Below the pieces are notes generated by a model that did no database searches, was not told the origin of the DNA, and saw only the letters and a list, made by a program, of their open reading frames with translations. 64,000 nt of DNA from Hippasteria phrygiana (lineage: Eukaryota; Echinodermata; Asteroidea; Valvatida; Goniasteridae). The stretch covers positions 1-64,000 of the forward strand of contig JAZGUH010000530.1 of the NCBI GenBank assembly GCA_037893225.1. Reading direction: 5' to 3'. Shown piece after piece: positions 1 to 10,269 of this stretch. How positions within the stretch are numbered: position 1 is the first letter of the stretch; the number at the start of each line of letters is the position of its first letter. The position numbers and the translations under genes are program-made.

Positions 1-79
1 TACATGTTACCGTCTATTTATTGCTCCATGCATGTCAAATTCCCTGGGGTATGGACTTGCTTTACTCATTCATAATTGC
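1..79 (+). repeat. Partial satellite monomer at left edge
   Basis: This is the last 79 bp of a 232-bp monomer cut by the window edge. It carries the TACATGTTACCGTCT form of sites 154-168 and CATGCATG at 181, so its 3' part matches types A, B, H and L. It shows that the array continues to the left. Confidence 0.95.
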
Positions 80-1007
80 ATGAAATATCAACCAAATTCA
101 GTAATTTTGACATGTATGGATAGCTTAGATCTGGCGCTACATGTTGCAATTATCGGCGGCTTCTTAGAGTTAACACTTGTGGAGAAAATTCAAACCTCGC
201 AATGTTTATTTTCTTTCCGGCCAACATCTGTGTACATGTTACCGTCTATTTATTGCTCCATGCATGTCAAATTCCCTGGGGTATGGACTTGCTTTACTCA
301 TTCATAATTGCATGAAATATCAACCAAATTCAGTACTTTGGACATGTATCGATAGCTTAGATCTGGCGCTACATGTTGCAATTATCGGCGGCTTCTTAGA
401 GTTAACACTTGTGGAGAAAATTCAAACCTCGCAATGTTTATTTTCTTTCCGGCCAACATCTGTGTACATGTTACCGTCTATTTATTGCTCCATGCCTGTC
501 AAATTCCCTGGGGTATGGACTTGCTTTACTCATTCATAATTGCATGAAATATCAACCAAATTCAGTAATTTTGACATGTATGGATAGCTTAGATCTGGCG
601 CTACATGTTGCAATTATCGGCGGCTTCTTAGAGTTAAAACTTGTGGAGAAAATTCAAACCTCGCAATGTTTATTTTCTTTCCGGCCAACATCTGTGTACA
701 TGTAACCGTCTATTTATTGCTCCATGCATGTCAAATTCCCTGGGGTATGGACTTGCTTTACTCATTCATAATTGCATGAAATATCAACCAAATTCAGTAA
801 TTTTGACATGTATGGATAGCTTAGATCTGGCGCTACATGTTGCAATTATCGGCGGCTTCTTAGAGTTAAAACTTGTGGAGAAAATTCAAACCTCGCAATG
901 TTTATTTTCTTTCCGGCCAACATCTGTGTGCATATTACCTTCTATTTATTGCTCCATGCATGTCAAATTCCCTGGGGTATGGACTTGCTTTACTCATTCA
1001 TAATTGC

Positions 1008-1239
1008 ATGAAATATCAACCAAATTCAGTAATTTTGACATGTATGGATAGCTTAGATCTGGCGCTACATGTTGCAATTATCGGCGGCTTCTTAGAGTTA
1101 AAACTTGTGGAGAAAATTCAAACCTCGCAATGTTTATTTTCTTTCCGGCCAACATCTGTGTACATGTTACCGTCTATTTATTGCTCCATGCATGTCAAAT
1201 TCCCTGGGGTATGGACTTGCTTTACTCATTCATAATTGC
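1008..1239 (+). repeat. Monomer type A (reference form, 232 bp)
   Basis: Representative copy used as the reference. It has AATTTTGACATGTATGG at 24-40, TTATC at 71, TTCTTAGAG at 82, TTAAAACTTG at 91, TTTCCGGCCAAC at 135, TACATGTTACCGTCT at 154, CATGCATG at 180 and GGGGTATGGACTT at 199. GC is about 38%. It recurs mainly in the left domain within H-C-A units (for example 10734, 13513, 16527) and again at 48948. Confidence 0.9.
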
Positions 1240-1471
1240 ATGAAATATCAACCAAATTCAGTACTTTGGACATGTATCGATAGCTTAGATCTGGCGCTAC
1301 ATGTTGCAATTATCGGCGGCTTCTTAGAGTTAACACTTGTGGAGAAAATTCAAACCTCGCAATGTTTATTTTCTTTCCGGCCAACATCTGTGTACATGTT
1401 ACCGTCTATTTATTGCTCCATGCATGTCAAATTCCCTGGGGTATGGACTTGCTTTACTCATTCATAATTGC
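1240..1471 (+). repeat. Monomer type B (232 bp)
   Basis: Type B differs from A by CTTTGGACATGTATCG at 25-40 (sites 25, 29, 39) and by GTTAACACTT around site 95. Its 3' half is like A. It usually follows C or A and precedes D, and is frequent across the right domain (for example 23710, 26026, 42697, 51495). Type M (for example 13745) is B with CATGCCTG at 181-186. Confidence 0.88.
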
Positions 1472-1702
1472 ATGAAATATCAACCAAATTCAGTACTTTG
1501 GACATGTATCGATAGCTTAGATCTGGCGCTACATGTTGCAATTATCGGCGGCTTCTTAGAGTTAACACTTGTGGAGAAAATTCAAACCTCGCAATGTTTA
1601 TTTTCTTTCCGGCCAACATCTGTGTACAGATTACCTTTTATTTATTGCTCCATGCCTGTCAAATTCCCTAGGGTATGACTTGCTTTACTCATTCATAATT
1701 GC
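1472..1702 (+). repeat. Monomer type D (231 bp)
   Basis: Type D has the B-like 5' half (CTTTGGACATGTATCG and GTTAACACTT) joined to GTACAGATTACCTTTTA at 153-169, CATGCCTG and CCCTAGGGTATGAC. The lost G at 206/207 makes it 231 bp. It normally precedes E. A sub-form with TTCCCGG at 135-141 is limited to 22090, 23942 and 26257. Confidence 0.87.
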
Positions 1703-2830
1703 ATGAAATATCAACCAAATTCAGTAATTTTGACATGTATGGATAGCTTAGATCTGGCACTACATGTTGCAATTATCGGCGGCTTCTTAGAGTTAAAACT
1801 TGTGGAGAAAATTCAAACCTCGCAATGTTTATTTTCTTCCCGGCCACCATCTGTGTGCAGATTACCTTTTATTTATTGCTCCATGCCTGTCAAATTCCCT
1901 AGGGTATGACTTGCTTTACTCATTCATAATTGCATGAAATATCAACCAAATTCAGTAATTTTGACATGTATGGATAGCTTAGATCTGGCGCTACATGTTG
2001 CAAATCATCGGCGGCTTCTTAGAGTTAAAACTTGTGGAGAAAATTCAAACCTCGCAATGTTTATTTTCTTTCCGGCCAACATCTGTGTGCATATTACCTT
2101 CTATTTATTGCTCCATGCCTGTCAAATTCCCTGGGGTATGGACTTGCTCTACTCATTCATAATTGCATGAAATATCAACCAAATACAGTAATTTTGACAT
2201 GTATGGATAGCTTAGATCTGGCGCTACATGTTGCAATCATCGGCGGCTTCCTAGAGTTAAAACTTGTGGAGAAAATTCAACCTCGCAATGTTTATTTTCT
2301 TTCCGGCCAACATCTGTGTGCATATTACCTTCTATTTATTGCTCCATGCCTGTCAAATTCCCTAGGGTATGACTTGCTTTACTCATTCATAATTGCATGA
2401 AATATAAACCAAATACAGTAATTTTGACATGTATGGATAGCTTAGATCTGGCGCTACATGTTGCAATCATCGGCGGCTTCCTAGATTTAAAACTTGTGGA
2501 GAAAATTCAAACCTCGCAATGTTTATTTTCTTTCCGGCCAACATCTGTGTGCATATTACCTTCTATTTATTGCTCCATGCCTGTCAAATTCCCTGGGGTA
2601 TGGACTTGCTTTACTCATTCATAATTGCATGAAATATCAACCAAATTCAGTAATTTTGACATGTATGGATAGCTTAGATCTGGCGCTACATGTTGCAATT
2701 ATCGGCGGCTTCTTAGAGTTAAAACTTGTGGAGAAAATTCAAACCTCGCAATGTTTATTTTCTTTCCGGCCAACATCTGTGTGCATATTACCTTCTATTT
2801 ATTGCTCCATGCCTGTCAAATTCCCTGGGG

Positions 2831-2842
2831 TATGACTATGAC
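2831..2842 (+). repeat. 6-bp tandem duplication TATGAC inside one monomer
   Basis: The sequence reads GGGGTATGACTATGACTTGC, whereas all other J-type monomers have one TATGAC. It makes the monomer starting at 2629 237 bp long and is the only multi-base insertion I found in the window. Replication slippage or a local assembly error could produce it. Confidence 0.9.
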
Positions 2843-4713
2843 TTGCTTTACTCATTCATAATTGCATGAAATATCAACCAAATTCAGTACTTTGGACATG
2901 TATGGATAGCTTAGATCTGGCGCTACATGTTGCAATTATCGGCGGCTTCTTAGAGTTAACACTTGTGGAGAAAATTCAAACCTCGCAATGTTTATTTTCT
3001 TCCCGGCCACCATCTGTGTGCAGATTACCTTCTATTTATTGCTCCATGCCTGTCAAATTCCCTAGGGTATGACTTGCTTTACTCATTCATAATTGCATGA
3101 AATATCAACCAAATTCAGTACTTTGGACATGTATCGATAGCTTAGATCTGGCGCTACATGTTGCAATTATCGGCGGCTTCTTAGAGTTAAAACTTGTGGA
3201 GAAAATTCAAACCTCGCAATGTTTATTTTCTTTCGGCCAACATCTGTGTACATGTTACCGTCTATTTATTGCTCCATGCATGTCAAATTCCCTGGGGTAT
3301 GGACTTGCTTTACTCATTCATAATTGCATGAAATATCAACCAAATTCAGTAATTTTGACATGTATGGATAGCTTAGATCTGGCGCTACATGTTGCAATTA
3401 TCGCGGCTTCTTAGAGTTAAAACTTGTGGAGAAAATTCAAACCTCGCAATGTTTATTTTCTTTCCGGCCAACATCTGTGTGCATATTACCTTCTATTTAT
3501 TGCTCCATGCCTGTCAAATTCCCTGGGGTATGGACTTGCTTTACTCATTCATAATTGCATGAAATATCAACCAAATTCAGTACTTTGGACATGTATCGAT
3601 AGCTTAGATCTGGCGCTACATGTTGCAATTATCGGCGGCTTCTTAGAGTTAACACTTGTGGAGAAAATTCAAACCTCGCAATGTTTATTTTCTTTCCGGC
3701 CAACATCTGTGTACATGTTACCGTCTATTTATTGCTCCATGCATGTCAAATTCCCTGGGGTATGGACTTGCTTTACTCATTCATAATTGCATGAAATATC
3801 AACCAAATTCAGTACTTTGGACATGTATCGATAGCTTAGATCTGGCGCTACATGTTGCAATTATCGGCGGCTTCTTAGAGTTAACACTTGTGGAGAAAAT
3901 TCAAACCTCGCAATGTTTATTTCTTTCCGGCCAACATCTGTGTACAGATTACCTTTTATTTATTGCTCCATGCCTGTCAAATTCCCTAGGGTATGACTTG
4001 CTTTACTCATTCATAATTGCATGAAATATCAACCAAATTCAGTAATTTTGACATGTATGGATAGCTTAGATCTGGCGCTACATGTTGCAATTATCGGCGG
4101 CTTCTTAGAGTTAAAACTTGTGGAGAAAATTCAAACCTCGCAATGTTTATTTTCTTCCCGGCCACCATCTGTGTGCAGATTACCTTTTATTTATTGCTCC
4201 ATGCCTGTCAAATTCCCTTGGGTATGACTTGCTTTACTCATTCATAATTGCATGAAATATCAACCAAATTCAGTAATTTTGACATGTATGGATAGCTTAG
4301 ATCTGGCGCTACATGTTGCAATCATCGGCGGCTTCTTAGAGTTAAAACTTGTGGAGAAAATTCAAACCTCGCAATGTTTATTTTCTTTCCGGCCAACATC
4401 TGTGTGCATATTACCTTCTATTTATTGCTCCATGCCTGTCAAATTCCCTGGGGTATGGACTTGCTCTACTCATTCATAATTGCATGAAATATCAACCAAA
4501 TACAGTAATTTGACATGTATGGATAGCTTAGATCTGGCGCTACATGTTGCAATCATCGGCGGCTTCCTAGAGTTAAAACTTGTGGAGAAAATTCAAACCT
4601 CGCAATGTTTATTTTCTTTCCGGCCAACATCTGTGTGCATATTACCTTCTATTTATTGCTCCATGCCTGTCAAATTCCCTAGGGTATGACTTGCTTTACT
4701 CATTCATAATTGC

Positions 4714-5869
4714 ATGAAATATAAACCAAATACAGTAATTTTGACATGTATGGATAGCTTAGATCTGGCGCTACATGTTGCAATTATCGGCGGCTTCTTA
4801 GAGTTAAAACTTGTGGAGAAAATTCAAACCTCGCAATGTTTATTTTCTTTCCGGCCAACATCTGTGTACATGTTACCGTCTATTTATTGCTCCATGCATG
4901 TCAAATTCCCTGGGGTATGGACTTGCTTTACTCATTCATAATTGCATGAAATATCAACCAAATTCAGTAATTTTGACATGTATGGATAGCTTAGATCTGG
5001 CGCTACATGTTGCAATTATCGGCGGCTTCTTAGAGTTAAAACTTGTGGAGAAAATTCAAACCTCGCAATGTTTATTTTCTTTCCGGCCAACATCTGTGTG
5101 CATATTACCTTCTATTTATTGCTCCATGCCTGTCAAATTCCCTGGGGTATGGACTTGCTTTACTCATTCATAATTGCATGAAATATCAACCAAATTCAGT
5201 AATTTGACATGTATCGATAGCTTAGATCTGGCGCTACATGTTGCAATTATCGGCGGCTTCTTAGAGTTAAAACTTGTGGAGAAAATTCAAACTCGCAATG
5301 TTTATTTTCTTTCCGGCCAACATCTGTGTACATGTTACCGTCTATTTATTGCTCCATGCATGTCAAATTCCCTGGGGTATGGACTTGCTTTACTCATTCA
5401 TAATTGCATGAAATATCAACCAAATTCAGTACTTTGGACATGTATCGATAGCTTAGATCTGGCGCTACATGTTGCAATTATCGGCGGCTTCTTAGAGTTA
5501 ACACTTGTGGAGAAAATTCAAACCTCGCAATGTTTATTTTCTTTCCGGCCAACATCTGTGTGCATATTACCTTCTATTTATTGCTCCATGCCTGTCAAAT
5601 TCCTGGGGTATGGACTTGCTCTACTCATTCATAATTGCATGAAATATCAACCAAATACAGTAATTTTGACATGTATGGATAGCTTAGATCTGGCGCTACA
5701 TGTTGCAATCATCGGCGGCTTCCTAGAGTTAAAACTTGTGGAGAAAATTCAAACCTCGCAATGTTTATTTTCTTTCCGGCCAACATCTGTGTGCATATTA
5801 CCTTCTATTTATTGCTCCATGCCTGTCAAATTCCCTAGGGTATGACTTGCTTTACTCATTCATAATTGC
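4714..5869 (+). repeat. Left-domain 5-monomer HOR unit
   Basis: The order is H, C, an A-like copy with site 39 C, a B/F chimera, G. The same 5-mer recurs at 9113-10269 and 11890-13048. This copy has three single-base losses (near 5203, 5292 and 5602). Confidence 0.82.
4946..5177 (+). repeat. Monomer type C (232 bp)
   Basis: Type C has the A-like 5' half but GTGCATATTACCTTCT at 153-168 and CATGCCTG at 181. It keeps GGGGTATGG, so it is 232 bp. It follows H in left-domain units (6102, 9344, 12122, 13281) and L in right-domain units (25794, 36908, 42465, 53578). Type J is the same monomer with the G deletion at 206/207. Confidence 0.88.
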
Positions 5870-7491
5870 ATGAAATATAAACCAAATACAGTAATTTTGA
5901 CATGTATGGATAGCTTAGATCTGGCGCTACATGTTGCAATTATCGGCGGCTTCTTAGAGTTAAAACTTGTGGAGAAAATTCAAACCTCGCAATGTTTATT
6001 TTCTTTCCGGCCAACATCTGTGTACATGTTACCGTCTATTTATTGCTCCATGCATGTCAAATTCCCTGGGGTATGGACTTGCTTTACTCATTCATAATTG
6101 CATGAAATATCAACCAAATTCAGTAATTTTGACATGTATGGATAGCTTAGATCTGGCGCTACATGTTGCAATTATCGGCGGCTTCTTAGAGTTAAAACTT
6201 GTGGAGAAAATTCAAACCTCGCAATGTTTATTTTCTTTCCGGCCAACATCTGTGTGCATATTACCTTCTATTTATTGCTCCATGCCTGTCAAATTCCCTG
6301 GGGTATGGACTTGCTTTACTCATTCATAATTGCATGAAATATCAACCAAATTCAGTAATTTTGACATGTATGGATAGCTTAGATCTGGCGCTACATGTTG
6401 CAATTATCGGCGGCTTCTTAGAGTTAAAACTTGTGGAGAAAATTCAAACCTCGCAATGTTTATTTTCTTTCCGGCCAACATCTGTGTACATGTTACCGTC
6501 TATTTATTGCTCCATGCATGTCAAATTCCCTGGGGTATGGACTTGCTTTACTCATTCATAATTGCATGAAATATCAACCAAATTCAGTACTTTGGACATG
6601 TATCGATAGCTTAGATCTGGCGCTACATGTTGCAATTATCGGCGGCTTCTTAGAGTTAACACTTGTGGAGAAAATTCAAACCTCGCAATGTTTATTTTCT
6701 TTCCGGCCAACATCTGTGTACATGTTACCGTCTATTTATTGCTCCATGCCTGTCAAATTCCCTGGGTATGGACTTGCTTTACTCATTCATAATTGCATGA
6801 AATATCAACCAAATTCAGTAATTTTGACATGTATGGATAGCTTAGATCTGGCGCTACATGTTGCAATTATCGGCGGCTTCTTAGAGTTAAAACTTGTGGA
6901 GAAAATTCAAACCTCGCAATGTTTATTTTCTTTCCGGCCAACATCTGTGTACATGTAACCGTCTATTTATTGCTCCATGCATGTCAAATTCCCTGGGGTA
7001 TGGACTTGCTTTACTCATTCATAATTGCATGAAATATCAACCAAATTCAGTAATTTTGACATGTATCGATAGCTTAGATCTGGCGCTACATGTTGCAATT
7101 ATCGGCGGCTTCTTAGAGTTAACACTTGTGGAGAAAATTCAAACCTCGCAATGTTTATTTTCTTTCCGGCCAACATCTGTGTGCATATTACCTTCTATTT
7201 ATTGCTCCATGCCTGTCAAATTCCCTGGGGTATGGACTTGCTCTACTCATTCATAATTGCATGAAATATCAACCAAATACAGTAATTTTGACATGTATGG
7301 ATAGCTTAGATCTGGCGCTACATGTTGCAATCATCGGCGGCTTCCTAGAGTTAAAACTTGTGGAGAAAATTCAAACCTCGCAATGTTTATTTTCTTTCCG
7401 GCCAACATCTGTGTGCATATTACCTTCTATTTATTGCTCCATGCCTGTCAAATTCCCTAGGGTATGACTTGCTTTACTCATTCATAATTGC
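5870..7491 (+). repeat. Left-domain 7-monomer HOR unit (M-N-O form)
   Basis: The order is H, C, A, M, N, O, G. The same 7-mer recurs at 13049-14671. It is 1622 bp here and 1623 bp there; the difference is one G lost at 6764-6766. Confidence 0.84.
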
Positions 7492-10269
7492 ATGAAATAT
7501 AAACCAAATACAGTAATTTTGACATGTATGGATAGCTTAGATCTGGCGCTACATGTTGCAATTATCGGCGGCTTCTTAGAGTTAAAACTTGTGGAGAAAA
7601 TTCAAACCTCGCAATGTTTATTTTCTTTCCGGCCAACATCTGTGTACATGTTACCGTCTATTTATTGCTCCATGCATGTCAAATTCCCTGGGGTATGGAC
7701 TTGCTTTACTCATTCATAATTGCATGAAATATCAACAAATTCAGTAATTTTGACATGTATGGATAGCTTAGATCTGGCGCTACATGTTGCAATTATCGGC
7801 GGCTTCTTAGAGTTAAAACTTGTGGAGAAAATTCAAACCTCGCAATGTTTATTTTCTTTCCGGCCAACATCTGTGTGCATATTACCTTCTATTTATTGCT
7901 CCATGCCTGTCAAATTCCCTGGGGTATGGACTTGCTTTACTCATTCATAATTGCATGAAATATCAACCAAATTCAGTAATTTTGACATGTATGGATAGCT
8001 TAGATCTGGCGCTACATGTTGCAATTATCGGCGGCTTCTTAGAGTTAAAACTTGTGGAGAAAATTCAAACCTCGCAATGTTTATTTTCTTTCCGGCCAAC
8101 ATCTGTGTACATATTACCGTCTATTTATTGCTCCATGCATGTCAAATTCCCTGGGGTATGGACTTGCTTTACTCATTCATAATTGCATGAAATATCAACC
8201 AAATTCAGTACTTTGGACATGTATCGATAGCTTAGATCTGGCGCTACATGTTGCAATTATCGGCGGCTTCTTAGAGTTAACACTTGTGGAGAAAATTCAA
8301 ACCTCGCAATGTTTATTTTCTTTCCGGCCAACATCTGTGTACAGATTACCTTTTATTTATTGCTCCATGCCTGTCAAATTCCCTAGGGTATGACTTGCTT
8401 TACTCATTCATAATTGCATGAAATATCAACCAAATTCAGTAATTTTGACATGTATGGATAGCTTAGATCTGGCGCTACATGTTGCAATTATCGGCGGCTT
8501 CTTAGAGTTAAAACTTGTGGAGAAAATTCAAACCTCGCAATGTTTATTTTCTTCCCGGCCACCATCTGTGTGCAGATTACCTTTTATTTATTGCTCCATG
8601 CCTGTCAAATTCCCTTGGGTAATGACTTGCTTTACTCATTCATAATTGCATGAAATATCAACCAAATTCAGTAATTTTGACATGTATGGATAGCTTAGAT
8701 CTGGCGCTACATGTTGCAATCATCGGCGGCTTCTTAGAGTTAAAACTTGTGGAGAAAATTCAAACCTCGCAATGTTTATTTTCTTTCCGGCCAACATCTG
8801 TGTGCATATTACCTTCTATTTATTGCTCCATGCCTGTCAAATTCCCTGGGGTATGGACTTGCTCTACTCATTCATAATTGCATGAAATATCAACCAAATA
8901 CAGTAATTTTGACATGTATGGATAGCTTAGATCTGGCGCTACATGTTGCAATCATCGGCGGCTTCCTAGAGTTAAAACTTGTGGAGAAAATTCAAACCTC
9001 GCAATGTTTATTTTCTTTCCGGCCAACATCTGTGTGCATATTACCTTCTATTTATTGCTCCATGCCTGTCAAATTCCCTAGGGTATGACTTGCTTTACTC
9101 ATTCATAATTGCATGAAATATAAACCAAATACAGTAATTTTGACATGTATGGATAGCTTAGATCTGGCGCTACATGTTGCAATTATCGCGGCTTCTTAGA
9201 GTTAAAACTTGTGGAGAAAATTCAAACCTCGCAATGTTTATTTTCTTTCCGGCCAACATCTGTGTACATGTTACCGTCTATTTATTGCTCCATGCATGTC
9301 AAATTCCCTGGGGTATGGACTTGCTTTACTCATTCATAATTGCATGAAATATCAACCAAATTCAGTAATTTTGACATGTATGGATAGCTTAGATCTGGCG
9401 CTACATGTTGCAATTATCGGCGGCTTCTTAGAGTTAAAACTTGTGGAGAAAATTCAAACCTCGCAATGTTTATTTTCTTTCCGGCCAACATCTGTGTGCA
9501 TATTACCTTCTATTTATTGCTCCATGCCTGTCAAATTCCCTGGGGTATGGACTTGCTTTACTCATTCATAATTGCATGAAATATCAACCAAATTCAGTAA
9601 TTTTGACATGTATCGATAGCTTAGATCTGGCGCTACATGTTGCAATTATCGGCGGCTTCTTAGAGTTAAAACTTGTGGAGAAAATTCAAACCTCGCAATG
9701 TTTATTTTCTTTCCGGCCAACATCTGTGTACATGTTACCGTCTATTTATTGCTCCATGCATGTCAAATTCCCTGGGTATGGACTTGCTTTACTCATTCAT
9801 AATTGCATGAAATATCAACCAAATTCAGTACTTTGGACATGTATCGATAGCTTAGATCTGGCGCTACATGTTGCAATTATCGGCGGCTTCTTAGAGTTAA
9901 CACTTGTGGAGAAAATTCAAACCTCGCAATGTTTATTTTCTTTCCGGCCAACATCTGTGTGCATATTACCTTCTATTTATTGCTCCATGCCTGTCAAATT
10001 CCCTGGGGTATGGACTTGCTCTACTCATTCATAATTGCATGAAATATCAACCAAATACAGTAATTTTGACATGTATGGATAGCTTAGATCTGGCGCTACA
10101 TGTTGCAATCATCGGCGGCTTCCTAGAGTTAAAACTTGTGGAGAAAATTCAAACCTCGCAATGTTTATTTTCTTTCCGGCCAACATCTGTGTGCATATTA
10201 CCTTCTATTTATTGCTCCATGCCTGTCAAATTCCCTAGGGTATGACTTGCTTTACTCATTCATAATTGC
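7492..10269 (+). repeat. 12-monomer HOR, copy 1 of a tandem pair
   Basis: The order is H, C, A, D, E, F, G followed by H, C, A-like, B/F chimera, G (7 + 5 monomers). It is followed directly by a second copy at 10270-13048. Counting four homopolymer changes (7736, 8621-8622, 9188, 9774-9776), the corrected length is 2780 bp, equal to the corrected second copy. Both copies share the CCCTTGGG mark in E. Confidence 0.85.

Larger units (their letters stand above)
312..2628 (+). repeat. Ten-monomer segment, distant copy of 19309-21625
   Basis: The order is M, N, C-like, A, B, D, E, F, G, I. The same order occurs at 19309-21625, offset by 18,997 bp, with the same total length of 2317 bp. Both copies of E (1703 and 20700) share the private G-to-A change at monomer site 57 (positions 1759 and 20756). 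The left copy has two single-base homopolymer changes (2002-2004 and 2279-2280) that cancel in length. The C-like monomer at 776 differs in keeping CATGCATG. Confidence 0.85.
2397..5177 (+). repeat. Twelve-monomer segment, distant copy of 41539-44317
   Basis: The order is I, J, K, L, C, B, D, E, F, G, H, C. The same twelve types in the same order occur at 41539-44317. The length difference of 2 bp is explained by a 6-bp duplication (2831-2842) and four single-base losses (3234, 3403, 3919-3922, 4509-4511). The E copy here has CCCTTGGG where the right copy has CCCTAGGG. This is the only K/L-containing block before 25 kb. Confidence 0.82.

Noticed and set aside
1..232. Internal dimer structure of the monomer (about 2 x 116 bp)
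   Set aside because: TACATGTT and TTGC...CAAATTC words recur within a monomer, but the matches are short, unevenly spaced and do not align as two halves.
1131..1160. CENP-B box-like site in the CCGGCC region
   Set aside because: The core TTCCGGCCAACATCTG does not match the NTTCGNNNNANNCGGGN pattern on either strand. No other part of the monomer matches by eye.
5174..5845. Longest open frame in the window (223 codons, plus strand)
   Set aside because: It spans three satellite monomers and stays open only because single-base losses near 5203, 5292 and 5602 shift the frame. It has no ribosome-binding or splice context and no domain I recognise. It is a repeat artefact.
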